Part shown: piece by piece, positions 32,259 through 40,594 of the stretch
Numbering within the stretch: position 1 is the stretch's first letter
Layout of the letters: each line of letters starts with the position of its first letter
Source: Rhodothermales bacterium
GTDB taxonomy: Bacteria > Bacteroidota > Rhodothermia > Rhodothermales > JANQRZ01
Reading direction: 5' to 3'
DNA length: 44,379 bases
NCBI GenBank assembly: GCA_039944855.1
Contig: JBDUXZ010000041.1
Location: 1 to 44,379 of the forward strand
Translations under genes and position numbers: made by a program
The notes under the pieces: model-generated
Databases searched by the model: none
Told to the model about the DNA's origin: nothing
What the model saw: only the letters and a program-made list of their open reading frames with translations

Positions 32259-32846
32259 TCAGTTCTCTTTCTTCATCTGCTCGATCTCGTCGCGGAGCTT
32301 GGCGGCACGCTCGTAGTCCTCAGATTCGATGGCTTTGTCGAGCTGCGCCTGTACGCGCTCGATGGGCGAGCGGGCCGTCGTGACCTCGCGGGGCTCTTCT
32401 TCCTCGGTAGCGCGGGCGAGGGGCGTCGCGCTCTCGTCCTCGGCGGGGATCCCGGCCTCTTCGAGCACGGCGGGGACGACGTAGATCGGCGCGTCGCTGC
32501 GGACGGCGAGGGCGACGGCGTCAGAGGGCCGCGCGTCGAGCTGGTTCTCCTTCCCGCCGTAGACGTAGCGGATCTTGGCGAAGAACGTGCCCTCGCGGAG
32601 GTCGTCGATCACGATGTCCGTGATGTCGGCGTCGATGGCGTCGAAGAGGTCGCGGAGGAGGTCGTGCGTGAGCGGGCGCGGCGGCTGGATCTTCTCCAGC
32701 TCGAGCGCGATCGCCTGGGCTTCGAACGCGCCGATGATGATGGGCAGGCGGCGGTTGCCGTCCACCTCGCCGAGCACGAGGGCGTAGGCTCCACCGCTGG
32801 AGGGGCTCGTCGAAAGTCCGATGATGTCTACTTGGATGTAATCCAT
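32259..32846 (-). CDS. bifunctional-nuclease domain (DUF151) protein with UVR motif
   Basis: 195 residues. The BFN/DUF151 domain covers about 1-130: YIQVDIIGLSTSPSSGGAYALVLGEVDGNRRLPIIIGAFEAQAIALELE, then RPLTHDLLRDLFDAI, and the LDARPSDAVALAVRSDAPIYV signature. BFN proteins were first reported with RNase and DNase activity. A charged linker leads to a C-terminal UVR motif, VQAQLDKAIESEDYERAAKLRDEIEQMK, the helical hairpin through which UvrB and UvrC meet. The BFN-UVR pairing is common in Bacteroidota. The minus-strand sequence TAATTCTG (32861-32868) just before the ATG could be a -7 element. It lies 38 bases after hisC. Confidence 0.9.
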   Translation of the reverse strand: MDYIQVDIIGLSTSPSSGGAYALVLGEVDGNRRLPIIIGAFEAQAIALELEKIQPPRPLTHDLLRDLFDAIDADITDIVIDDLREGTFFAKIRYVYGGKENQLDARPSDAVALAVRSDAPIYVVPAVLEEAGIPAEDESATPLARATEEEEPREVTTARSPIERVQAQLDKAIESEDYERAAKLRDEIEQMKKEN

Positions 32847-32884
32847 GTCCAGCGGTTACTCAGAATTATTGGGAACGCGACCGG

Positions 32885-33991
32885 TTACGCGAGCACCTCG
32901 TTCAACGCGTCGAGAAAGGCCCTGTTCTCGGCCGGGAGCCCGACAGAAACGCGGACCCAACCGGCGAGGGCGGGGTAGCCGCTGACGTTGCGGATGCGGG
33001 CCCCCTCGCGGAGGAGGGCCGCCAGCAGCGCGGCCGGCGCGAGCGGCGTCCGCATGATAAAGAAATTCGCGCTGGAAGGCACGGTCTCGACCCCGTCGAT
33101 CTTCGCCACCGCCGCCAGCAGCTTCGCGCGCTCCGCCGTCATCACGGCGACGCGCTCGCGCACGAGGTCCTGGTGCTCCAGCATCGTCAGCCCGACCGCT
33201 TCGCTGAGGCGGTCGACGAGGAAGGGCAGGCGCGGCTTCTCGAGTTCGGCCGCGACGTCGGGGTGCGCCATGAGGTAGCCGAGCCGCAGCCCGGCCAGCC
33301 CCATCGCCTTCGAGAACGTCCGCATCACGATCACGTTCGGGTAGCGCCGCAGCAGCTCGCCCGCGTTCGGCCCCTCGACGAACTCGACGTAGGCCTCGTC
33401 GATGAGGAGGAAGCCGGGCGCGGCCTGGGCCATTCGCTCCAGTTCCTCGAAGGGGAACGCGTAGCCCGTCGGGTTATTCGGCGAGCAGACGACGGCGAGC
33501 GGCGCCTGCGAGGCCTCCATCGTGGCGATGATGGCGTCGGCGCTGTGCGAGAAGTCGGCGTTCGGATCGACGGGCACCACCTCGCCGCCGTGCACCTTCA
33601 CGACGCTCTCGTAGAGCGCGAACATCGGGTGCGGGAGGACGACCGGCGTCCCGGCGCTGATGAGCGCGAGCGCGAGCGTGTGCGTCAGCTCGTTCGAGCC
33701 GCGCCCGACGACGATCCCCTCCGCCGGCCAGTCGAGGTGCGCGGCGAGCGCGGCGACGAGTTCGTGCGGGCGGTCCTGCGGATACCGGTTCCAGTCCTGC
33801 GCGAGGAAGTGCTCGACGGCGGCCCGCTTCATCTTCGGCGGTAGGTCGTACGGGCTCTCGTTCTGGTCGAGCTTGGCCGCGCGGTCCACCTGCGTGGCGA
33901 CGCGGTAGGCGTGCTGCGCGCGCACCTCGGGCCGGATAAGGTCGAGGAGGCGATCTAGCTGGTCCGTCGTGGGCGGAGCGGTCGAGGGCAT
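32885..33991 (-). CDS. hisC: histidinol-phosphate aminotransferase
   Basis: 368 residues from ATG 33991 (MPSTAPPTTDQLDRLLDLIRPEV). HisC transfers an amino group from glutamate to imidazole acetol phosphate in histidine synthesis. Features: KLDQNESPYDLP (substrate entry), GRGSNELTHTLALALISAG, SPNNPTGYAFPFEEL, the Asp/Tyr pair LIDEAYVEFV, and the PLP Lys in RTFSKAMGLAGLRLGY. C-terminal RIRNVSGYPALAGWVRVSVG holds the substrate Arg. hisD lies 56 bases upstream, consistent with a his operon fragment; hisG, hisB and the rest are not in the window. A longer in-frame reading to 34423 crosses hisD and is rejected. Confidence 0.95.
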   Translation of the reverse strand: MPSTAPPTTDQLDRLLDLIRPEVRAQHAYRVATQVDRAAKLDQNESPYDLPPKMKRAAVEHFLAQDWNRYPQDRPHELVAALAAHLDWPAEGIVVGRGSNELTHTLALALISAGTPVVLPHPMFALYESVVKVHGGEVVPVDPNADFSHSADAIIATMEASQAPLAVVCSPNNPTGYAFPFEELERMAQAAPGFLLIDEAYVEFVEGPNAGELLRRYPNVIVMRTFSKAMGLAGLRLGYLMAHPDVAAELEKPRLPFLVDRLSEAVGLTMLEHQDLVRERVAVMTAERAKLLAAVAKIDGVETVPSSANFFIMRTPLAPAALLAALLREGARIRNVSGYPALAGWVRVSVGLPAENRAFLDALNEVLA

Positions 33992-34047
33992 AAAGCGGGA
34001 GGAGTCGGAAGGGAGTTCAGGCGCACGCGGCGCGACGGCGGCGGTTC

Positions 34048-35367
34048 CTATTCGGCGTCGAGGCGGACGCGGATGGCGAGGGCATGGGCGTCGAGCCCTT
34101 CGGCGTCGGCGAAGCGGGCGATGCGCTCCCCGGCCTCGGCGAGCCGGGATTCCGAGTACGCGATCACCGACTGCCGACGGACGAAGTCGTGCACGCCGAG
34201 CGCCGAGGCGTAGCGCGCCGTGCCGCCCGTCGGGAGGACGTGGTTCGGCCCGGCGAAGTAGTCGCCGACGGGCTCGGCGGAGGCAGAGCCGAGGAAGATG
34301 GCACCGGCGTGGCAGACACCGCCCATCGTCGCCCATGGGTCGGCCGTGATGATTTCGAGGTGCTCCGGCGCGAGCTCGTTGACGAAGTCCACGGCTTCGC
34401 CCATCGTCCCGGTGACGACGCACGCGGAGTAGTCGGCGAGCGCCCGCTCGATGATGGCGCGGCGGCTCAAGGTCGGCACGAGCTGCTCGACCGCGTCCTG
34501 CACGGCCTCGGCGAGCGCGGCGCTCGGGGTGACGAGGATCGCCGAGGCGCGGACGTCGTGCTCAGCCTGCGAGAGGAGGTCGGCCGCGACGAAGCGGGCA
34601 TCGGCCGTGTCGTCGGCGAGGACGACGATCTCGCTCGGCCCCGCGATGGAGTCGATGTCGACGGTGCCGTAGACGAGCTTTTTGGCGGCGGCGACGTACG
34701 CGTTCCCCGGCCCCACGATCTTGTCGACGCGGGGGATCGTGTCGGTGCCGAAGGCGAGGGCGGCCACAGCCTGCGCCCCGCCGACGGCGTAGACGTGCTC
34801 CACGCCTAGGAGGCGCGCCGTCGCGAGCACGAGCGGGTGCGGGAGCCCGGCGTCGGCGCTGCCGTCGGCGCGCGGCGGCGAGACGAGGTGGAGCGCGTCG
34901 ACGCCCGCCACCTGCGCCGGGATCACGTTCATCAGCACGCTCGACGGGTACGCCGCCGTCCCGCCCGGCACGTAGAGCCCGACGCGCTCCATCGGCACGA
35001 TCCGCTGCCCGAGCACGACGCCGTCGCCGTCCTCGGTGAACCACGACCGCTCGCGCTGCTGCTCGTGGAAGCGGCGGACGTTCGCCGCCGCCTCTTCGAT
35101 GATCGCGCGGAGGTCGGGGTCCGTCGCGTCGAGCGCGGCATCGAGCGCCTCGGCGGGCACGCGCAGCGCGGCGGGCCGCACGCCGTCGAACCGCTCGGTG
35201 AGGGCGGCGAGCGCGGCGTCCCCGTCGCGCCGAACCTCCTCGATGATGCGGCGCGCCGCGTCCTCCACGCTCGCGTCGAACGACGCGCCGCGATCGAGGA
35301 CGGCGCGCAGCCGCTCGGCGCGCTCGGCGTACGGGATGACGGGAATCAGGCGGGTGGCGACGGGCAT
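34048..35367 (-). CDS. hisD: histidinol dehydrogenase
   Basis: 439 residues (MPVATRLIPVIPYAERAERL). HisD carries out the last two oxidations in histidine synthesis, histidinol to histidine, with NAD and zinc. Family features are VERFDGV near the N-terminus, RIVPMERVGLYVPGGTAAYPSSVLMNVIPAQVAGV, VGGAQAVAALAFGTDTIPRVDKIVGPGNAYVAAAKKLVYG, DSIAGPSEIVVLADDTA, LLSQAEHD (the essential Glu-His), and AGPNHVLPTGGTARY. The N-terminal 40 residues are a little shorter than in E. coli. Transcribed with hisC. The gap upstream holds a candidate promoter (35394-35401) and an interspersed inverted repeat. Confidence 0.96.
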   Translation of the reverse strand: MPVATRLIPVIPYAERAERLRAVLDRGASFDASVEDAARRIIEEVRRDGDAALAALTERFDGVRPAALRVPAEALDAALDATDPDLRAIIEEAAANVRRFHEQQRERSWFTEDGDGVVLGQRIVPMERVGLYVPGGTAAYPSSVLMNVIPAQVAGVDALHLVSPPRADGSADAGLPHPLVLATARLLGVEHVYAVGGAQAVAALAFGTDTIPRVDKIVGPGNAYVAAAKKLVYGTVDIDSIAGPSEIVVLADDTADARFVAADLLSQAEHDVRASAILVTPSAALAEAVQDAVEQLVPTLSRRAIIERALADYSACVVTGTMGEAVDFVNELAPEHLEIITADPWATMGGVCHAGAIFLGSASAEPVGDYFAGPNHVLPTGGTARYASALGVHDFVRRQSVIAYSESRLAEAGERIARFADAEGLDAHALAIRVRLDAE

Positions 35368-35393
35368 GGAACGCGAGGGCTGGCGGGAGCCAG

Positions 35394-35401
35394 CAAAAAT
35401 A
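35394..35401 (-). promoter_or_regulatory. candidate -7 element for hisD
   Basis: Minus-strand TATTTTTG (35401-35394) matches the Bacteroidota -7 consensus TAnnTTTG exactly, 27 bases before the hisD ATG. No TTTG stands at the usual -33 distance, so the site is incomplete. A small hairpin GCTGGC-TCCC-GCCAGC (35379-35394 in plus coordinates) directly follows it. Confidence 0.4.
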
Positions 35402-35584
35402 GACTTCCCGCCGCGCCGCCGGTGTCGATACGGCGTGAAAGCGCAAGGCGAGCGAGCGCCAGTTCCCGTTCGCCGCCCGACGGTGAACCATCGGGCTCAC
35501 GAGCGGAAGGAACGATTCCCGAAGGACGCTGAAGCGCCCTGTGATCGGCTGAAGGATGGTCGCTCTGTTGAGAAGTTTTCCTCT

Positions 35585-35687
35585 GTGTCATCCTGAGCTT
35601 GTCGAAGAACCCGAAGGCTCGGCGAAGCCCATCTTTCCTCGGCACCGCGTTGCTCCCCAGAGATCCTTCGCAAGCTCAGGATGACAC
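35585..35687. repeat. interspersed inverted repeat, copy B
   Basis: Left arm GTGTCATCCTGAGCTTG-TCGAAG begins at 35585; right arm 35662-35687 reads, reversed, GTGTCATCCTGAGCTTGCGAAGG. The arms match over about 25 bases with one insertion. They enclose about 50 bases with smaller self-complementary pieces (AAGGCTCGG near 35615). It shares the core GTCATCCTGAGC with copy A at 18463. It lies between hisD and the PUR gene. Confidence 0.75.
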
Positions 35688-35761
35688 GTCCGGGGAGAAT
35701 GCGCTCGCCCTGCCGGCGGTGATGCGGCGACGGAGCAGGCGCTCGCCCACCGCTGTTCACC

Positions 35762-35794
35762 AAAAAAGCCCGCCGCTCTCGGAGAACGGCGGGC
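35762..35794 (-). terminator. intrinsic terminator of the PUR gene
   Basis: GCCCGCCG (35768-35775) pairs with CGGCGGGC (35787-35794), 11-base loop. In the minus-strand transcript the stem is followed by a run of six T (35767-35762). It lies 23 bases after the PUR gene stop. Confidence 0.9.
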
Positions 35795-35816
35795 TCGAAG
35801 GCGCGAGGCGGAGGGC

Positions 35817-36137
35817 TCAGCCCTCGTCGTCGTCGTAGCTCATCTCGACTTCGGGGAGGTCGCGGAAGTCGTAGTCCGGGAGGTGGTTCTCGCGGATGTA
35901 CCCGATGGCCTCGTGGAGCGCGGCGGCGAACTTGCCGAAGTCCTCTTTATAGAGGAAGACCTTGTGCTTCTCGTACCGTCCTTCGTCGACGCGCTTACTC
36001 TCGGTGATCGTGATGAAGAAGTCCTCGCCGGAGCGGGTCGTCTTTACGTCGAAGAAGTAGGTCCGGCGCCCGGCCGGCACCCGCTTGGAGTAGATCTCGT
36101 CGCGGCTGTCGCGCCCGGTGTCGTCGTAATCGGCCAT
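35817..36137 (-). CDS. PUR-domain nucleic-acid-binding protein (DUF3276-type)
   Basis: 106 residues from ATG 36137 (MADYDDTGRDSRDEIYSKRV). One PUR repeat is visible: IYSKRVPAGRRTYFFDVKTTRSGEDFFITITESKRV, with the beta strands and KHKVFLYKEDFGKFAAALHEAIGYI helix of PUR-alpha-like domains. Short bacterial PUR proteins (DUF3276, and BpuR of Borrelia) bind single-stranded DNA or RNA and act in gene regulation. The acidic tail (VEMSYDDDEG) is common in the group. An in-frame start at 36173 adds 12 residues and is less likely. It has its own intrinsic terminator, so it is probably a single-gene transcript. Confidence 0.88.
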   Translation of the reverse strand: MADYDDTGRDSRDEIYSKRVPAGRRTYFFDVKTTRSGEDFFITITESKRVDEGRYEKHKVFLYKEDFGKFAAALHEAIGYIRENHLPDYDFRDLPEVEMSYDDDEG

Positions 36138-36290
36138 GCCTGTGCGTGTGCTTCGTCCCTGAAACGGAGGCACGGCGCGTGGAGCGATCCCCCGGCGGCG
36201 CGTGCAGGGGGGAATATGCGGATCGCTGCGGACAAAAACAACCGTGCCCAGACCAAGTGCGCCCAGCCCAGCCCTCGCCTTTCCAACCCG

Positions 36291-37937
36291 TTACGGCTGC
36301 CGAATCGCGGCCGGCGGCAGCGAGGCGAGCGCGACGGGGTGCAGGATGGGCTGGCGCAGGTGGAGCCGGAGCCGCTCCGCCCACGCCCGGTCGATGCCTT
36401 CGAGCCGGACGGCGAGGGCGATGGCCTCGGCCGTGCGGCCCTGCGCGAGCTGGCAGTAGCCGAGGAGGTACAGCGCCGGGGCGAAGCGGTGATCGCGGCG
36501 GAGCACGGCCCGCAGCGCGTGCTCGGCCTCGGCGTAGCGGAGGTCGGCGGCGTAGATGCGGGCGAGGCCGAGCGCGGCGAGCGTCGCGTACGGCGTGCCC
36601 TCCGCCATCCGCGCGAACAACACCTCGGCCGCCTCGAAGTCGCCCTGCCGGAAGTAGTGGTGGCCGAGGGCGTAGGCGGCGGGGAAGTAGTCAGCGTCGG
36701 CGTGGAGCGCGAGGCGGTAGGCGGCGAGCGCACGCGGCGCATCGCCGACCTGGTCGAGCGTGGCGCCGAGGAGGAACTGGAGCGCGGGATCGCGCGGCGC
36801 CTCCCCCGCGATGAGTTGCAGTGCCTGAACGTGGCGATCGCGCTCGCCGCTCCGCCACCCCGTCGGCTGCGTGAGCGAGGTGGCGAGTTCGAGCACGCGG
36901 GCGTGGCCGTGGGCTCCGGCGCGGGCGTGGACGGCGAGGACCTCGCGGAGCCCGTACGGCTTCGCGTGCAGGCGTTGCTGCGCGAGCGCCGGCCGGAGAT
37001 CGGTCGTGAGGCAGACGTCTTCGACGAGGAAATCGGTCCCAGAGGACGCCGTGCGACCCGACGTGACGACGCCGATCACACGGCCCTGCCGGTCGAGCAG
37101 CGGCCCCCCGCTGTCGCCGGGGCGCACGCGGTTCGAGGACACCCAGATCGTCTCGCCGGACACGGGATGCAGGTCGTCGTACCGGACGCCGACGCTGGTC
37201 TGCTGGACGCCTTCGGGCCAGCCGGCGGTGAAGGCGGGGGTCCCGGCGGCGCCGCGCTCGTGCGGCGGCGCGAGCGGGAGCGGCGTCAGCCCCGAGCGCC
37301 GCACGTCGTCCGCGTCGAGGTGGAGCACGGCGATGTCGCGCACCGGATCGACAGCCCAGACCTTCCGCGTCGTCACGCGCTTCCCGTTCGGAAGCTGGAC
37401 GCGGACGCGGTCGGTCCCGACGACGACGTGGTATGCCGTCACGAGCACGTCTTCGGCCACCAGGAACGCCGACCCGATCCGCACGAACGCGTCCCCTTCG
37501 GCGACGATCGGCAGGACGGAACGGGAGGCGCGGTAGAACGCCTGCGCGTCGTCGTACGCGCGGACCTGCTGCGTCGGGAAGGTCGTGCGCGTCCCGTTCA
37601 CCTCCACCGTCACCGTCGGCACGGCGAGCACGCCGGCGCGGAGGGGCCGGAGGACGAAGCGTTGCGTCTGCACCGTCACCGGCGTCTCGCCGAAGCGACC
37701 GCGCTCTGTCCGCAGCGGCTCCGCCCGGACGACCTCTACGCTCCCGTCCCCGACTTCGATCTCGACGGTCGCCTCTCCGTACCCCGCGACGACGAGCGCC
37801 TCGACGTCGAGGAAGAACGTCTCGCCGACGGCGGCCACGTCGCGGCTCAGCGAGGAGAACGCCTGCACGGGCGGGGGGCTGCCCGGGTGGAGGCCGGGTA
37901 CGAGCGCGAGTAGGACGATCCCGATCGCTGCATGCAT
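36291..37937 (-). CDS. secreted trypsin-like protease with N-terminal beta domain and TPRs
   Basis: 548 residues. MHAAIGIVLLALVPGLHPGSPPPVQAF is a signal peptide. Residues about 30-125 form a beta domain (FFLDVEALVVAGYGEATVEIEVGDG) resembling the start of BatD-like proteins. The trypsin-type domain follows with the triad His170 (LVTAYHVVV), Asp201 (VRDIAVLHLD) and Ser276 (RPGDSGGPLLD). From about 400 come TPR units such as DAPRALAAYRLALHADADYFPAAYALGHHYF. No PDZ domain is seen, unlike HtrA. A role in envelope quality control or scaffolded proteolysis is inferred. It is divergent from the mscS gene and separated from PUR by 153 bases with no clear signal. Confidence 0.85.
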   Translation of the reverse strand: MHAAIGIVLLALVPGLHPGSPPPVQAFSSLSRDVAAVGETFFLDVEALVVAGYGEATVEIEVGDGSVEVVRAEPLRTERGRFGETPVTVQTQRFVLRPLRAGVLAVPTVTVEVNGTRTTFPTQQVRAYDDAQAFYRASRSVLPIVAEGDAFVRIGSAFLVAEDVLVTAYHVVVGTDRVRVQLPNGKRVTTRKVWAVDPVRDIAVLHLDADDVRRSGLTPLPLAPPHERGAAGTPAFTAGWPEGVQQTSVGVRYDDLHPVSGETIWVSSNRVRPGDSGGPLLDRQGRVIGVVTSGRTASSGTDFLVEDVCLTTDLRPALAQQRLHAKPYGLREVLAVHARAGAHGHARVLELATSLTQPTGWRSGERDRHVQALQLIAGEAPRDPALQFLLGATLDQVGDAPRALAAYRLALHADADYFPAAYALGHHYFRQGDFEAAEVLFARMAEGTPYATLAALGLARIYAADLRYAEAEHALRAVLRRDHRFAPALYLLGYCQLAQGRTAEAIALAVRLEGIDRAWAERLRLHLRQPILHPVALASLPPAAIRQP

Positions 37938-37973
37938 GGTTGTTTCCCCCTCCCGCGCTCCGTCTGTTAATCA

Positions 37974-38004
37974 TTTGGTAACATGGACCCCGGCAGTATA
38001 CCCT
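37974..38004 (+). promoter_or_regulatory. candidate promoter for the MscS gene
   Basis: TTTG (37974-37977) and TATACCCT (37997-38004) are separated by 19 bases, the spacing of Bacteroidota -33/-7 promoters. The region is AT-richer than the surroundings. The implied leader before ATG 38168 is about 155 bases, so another promoter nearer the gene is possible. Confidence 0.45.
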
Positions 38005-38167
38005 TTTTACGCAGCGGCGTTCTCCGCGCCTTCACACATTTTCGCGCCGGGCGACGCCCCACGCTTCGCCCCTGCCCGCCGTCGGGACCCTGAGGCGGCT
38101 CCGCTCGGTACGCCGGTCTTGGTTTCTCCCTCGGTTTCCCCCGCCCCCTTCCCGAACCTCCCCTCCG

Positions 38168-39115
38168 ATGAACCTGAACGAGACGTTTGACGACCTAGTA
38201 GGCAAGCTCCAGGGCTGGATCGAAGCTCTGATCCTACTGCTCCCGAACTTCATCGCGGCCGTCCTCATCGTCGTCGTTACGGTGTTTGTGGCGCGGTTGG
38301 TGCGACGCGGGGTGAAAGGCGTACTCAGCCGGACCTCGTCGTACGAACAGGTCAACAACCTGCTCGCGACGATCGTCTACGTGATCGTCTTCGCGGTCGG
38401 GACCTTCATCGCGCTCGGCGTCATCGGGGCGGACAAGGCGGTGACCTCCCTCCTCGCGGGTGCCGGCATCCTCGGCCTCGCCCTCGGCTTCGCGTTCCAG
38501 GACCTCGCGGCCAATTTCATCGCCGGCATCCTCCTCTCGATCCGCCGCCCGTTCGTCGTGGGCGACATCATCGAGACAGGCGATTACATGGGGACCGTCG
38601 TGGACGTGAATCTCCGCTCGACGCGGGTGCGCACGTTCCAGGGCCAGATCGCCATCATCCCGAACTCGAACGTCTTCCAGAACCCCGTCGAGAACTACAG
38701 CACCGGGCAGCGCCGCGTGGACGTGAGCTGCGGCGTGGCCTACGGCGACGACCTCGAAGAGGCTCGCGCACTCGCGCTCGGCGCCGTGCAGAGCCTCGGC
38801 TTCGTGGATCAGAACCGGCCCGTCGACCTCTACTTCAACGAGTTCGGCGACAGCTCGATCAACTTCTCGCTCCGCTTCTGGGTCGACTTCCACAAGCAGA
38901 CCGACTTCCTCGCGGCGCAGAGCGAGGCCATCATCGCCATCAAGAAGGCGTTCGACGACGGCGGCATCACGATCCCCTTCCCCATCCGCACGCTCGACTT
39001 CGGCGTCGTCGGCGGCGAGCGGCTCGACGAGATCCTGCCGAAACGGTTCTACGAGGGCGACGGTGCAAACGGCCAGCCCTCGCCCGTCGGGACACCGCCT
39101 GATGCAGCGTCATAG
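38168..39115 (+). CDS. small-conductance mechanosensitive channel, MscS family
   Basis: 315 residues. Three transmembrane helices: FIAAVLIVVVTVFVARLV, LLATIVYVIVFAVGTFIALGVI and the pore helix SLLAGAGILGLALGFAFQDLAANFIAGI, whose Gly/Ala spacing is the MscS hallmark. The beta domain follows: PFVVGDIIETGDYMGTVVDVNLRSTRVRTFQGQIAIIPNSNVFQNPVENYS. The C-terminal cytoplasmic vestibule is typical; the tail ends in a short Pro/Asp-rich stretch. The channel opens on hypo-osmotic shock. The gene at 39102 starts before the mscS stop, so the two are likely translated together. Confidence 0.95.
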   Translation: MNLNETFDDLVGKLQGWIEALILLLPNFIAAVLIVVVTVFVARLVRRGVKGVLSRTSSYEQVNNLLATIVYVIVFAVGTFIALGVIGADKAVTSLLAGAGILGLALGFAFQDLAANFIAGILLSIRRPFVVGDIIETGDYMGTVVDVNLRSTRVRTFQGQIAIIPNSNVFQNPVENYSTGQRRVDVSCGVAYGDDLEEARALALGAVQSLGFVDQNRPVDLYFNEFGDSSINFSLRFWVDFHKQTDFLAAQSEAIIAIKKAFDDGGITIPFPIRTLDFGVVGGERLDEILPKRFYEGDGANGQPSPVGTPPDAAS

Positions 39116-39731
39116 GAATAGATCAGATGCACCGTGGGCCTCTATTGAGCCACCTTTGAGCGCACACTCCCGATCCGACATAGAGGCGGGAGCTCATCGC
39201 CTGCTCGTTGCTCTCCATGCCGGACGAGCGACTGGTGCGCCGGACTGGGCCACCCTTGCGCTCGCCGCTGGCCGCGATGGTCCTCACCTTCGTATGCTCG
39301 CGAGCATGGAACGCTCAGCCAACTGGTTCGAAGTCCGCGATTACATCCGTCCTGCGTTGGAAGAGGCGGACATCCCCTTCCTCTCCGCCGACGATGCTCT
39401 CCGCGAACACGCGAGAGACATCGCGTGCGCAATGCTCCACGGCGAGATCGCCCCCCGAACAGGTTGTCATACGCTTAGCCGCCTTGCAATCGAGTTGGGG
39501 TACCCGTCAGAGTTGATGACGTGGTATGCGCTCGACGACGAGTACGATCTCGCTGCTGAGGGATACGTGTCCGGTCACGGGCTGAACGACCGAGCACGGC
39601 GTGCCGCCGCTGCACTGGCACCCGAATGCGTAGCCGATAGGGCATCTAGCTCGCCCTCTCAGTTTGACGGAAAGCGCGGGCGTCTCGCTTCGTTCCTGCG
39701 CTTTATCCGCCTTCCGTGGCTGAAGCGCTAA
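39102..39731 (+). CDS. unknown protein coupled to mscS
   Basis: 209 residues from ATG 39102, which overlaps the mscS stop by 14 bases; a GTG at 39063 and a Met at 39297 are alternatives. The sequence is moderately AT-richer than its neighbours. Recognisable pieces: LLVALHAGRATGAPDWATLALAAG, SANWFEVRDYIRPALEEADIPFLSADDALREHARDIACAMLHGE and ELGYPSELMTWYALDDEYDLAAEGY, all apparently helical. The tail is basic (KRGRLASFLRFIRLPWLKR). No membrane segment. I do not recognise the family. It converges on the phosphorylase gene 35 bases away with no clear terminator. Confidence 0.65.
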   Translation: MQRHRNRSDAPWASIEPPLSAHSRSDIEAGAHRLLVALHAGRATGAPDWATLALAAGRDGPHLRMLASMERSANWFEVRDYIRPALEEADIPFLSADDALREHARDIACAMLHGEIAPRTGCHTLSRLAIELGYPSELMTWYALDDEYDLAAEGYVSGHGLNDRARRAAAALAPECVADRASSSPSQFDGKRGRLASFLRFIRLPWLKR

Positions 39732-39766
39732 CCTGCTGTCCTGTTGGCGAACTCCAGAGCGACGTG

Positions 39767-40594
39767 CTATGAATCGTCCGCGACGATGGCGCGGACGAGG
39801 GCGGCGAAGCGCTGCTGCACCTGCCGCCCGGCCTCCATCACCTCCTCGTGGTTCAGCGGTTCGGCGTTGAGGCCTGCCGCCGCATTGGTAATGGCCGAGA
39901 TGCCGAGGACGGGCATGCCGAGCGCGGTGGCCTGGATCACCTCGGGCACGGTGCTCATCCCCACGGCGTCGGCGCCGATGCGGCGGAAGAAGCGGATCTC
40001 GGCGGGCGTCTCGTAGCTCGGCCCGGTCGTCCAGAGGTAGACGCCGCGCCGCGTCGGGATGCCGCGGTCGAGGGCGAGGCGCTCGGCGCGGTCGAGCCAC
40101 GCGGGGTCGTAGGGCGCCGCCATGTCGGGCCAGCGCGGCTCGCCGGGGCGGACGGGGCCGGACATCGGCGACGCAAAGGCGAGGTTGAGGTGGTCGGCGA
40201 TGAACATCAGCGTGCCCGGGCCCATCGTCGGGTCGATGCCGCCGGCGGCGTTCGTGACGAGCATCCGCCGCGCGCCGAGGGCGTGGGCGAGGCGGACGGG
40301 GAAGCCGAGCACGCTCGCCGCGTGCCCCTCGTAGAGGTGGACGCGCCCCTGCACGAAGAGCACGCTCCGTCCCTCGAACTGTCCGAAGACGAGCCGCCCG
40401 GCGTGGCCCTGCACCGTCGAACGCGGGTAGCCCGGCACCTCCGACGTCGGGATGACGACGGCGTCCTCCGCCTCGTCGGCGAGCGCGCCGAGGCCGGAGC
40501 CGAGGATGAGCACGAGATCGGGTCGGGCGTCGGTACGCGCACGCACGGCGGCGACGGCGGCGTCGAGGGTGTCGGTCGTTTCGGTATCAGGCAT
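39767..40594 (-). CDS. purine nucleoside phosphorylase
   Basis: 275 residues. Type I (trimeric-type) PNP cleaves inosine and guanosine with phosphate to base and ribose-1-phosphate for purine salvage. Signatures: LVLILGSGLGALADE (phosphate site), GHAGRLVFGQFEGRSVLFVQGRVHLYEGH, VTNAAGGIDPTMGPGTLM, YLWTTGPSYETPAEIRFFRRIGADAVGMSTVPEVIQA (base and ribose contact), and GISAITNAAAGLN. Length is normal. Its start overlaps the end of the phosphatase gene by 8 bases, so the pair is translationally coupled. Cytoplasmic. Confidence 0.95.
   Translation of the reverse strand: MPDTETTDTLDAAVAAVRARTDARPDLVLILGSGLGALADEAEDAVVIPTSEVPGYPRSTVQGHAGRLVFGQFEGRSVLFVQGRVHLYEGHAASVLGFPVRLAHALGARRMLVTNAAGGIDPTMGPGTLMFIADHLNLAFASPMSGPVRPGEPRWPDMAAPYDPAWLDRAERLALDRGIPTRRGVYLWTTGPSYETPAEIRFFRRIGADAVGMSTVPEVIQATALGMPVLGISAITNAAAGLNAEPLNHEEVMEAGRQVQQRFAALVRAIVADDS

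Noticed and set aside
35883-37913. Long plus-strand open frame opposite the trypsin-TPR gene
   Set aside because: High-GC antisense frame with low-complexity composition, against a minus frame with signal peptide and catalytic triad.
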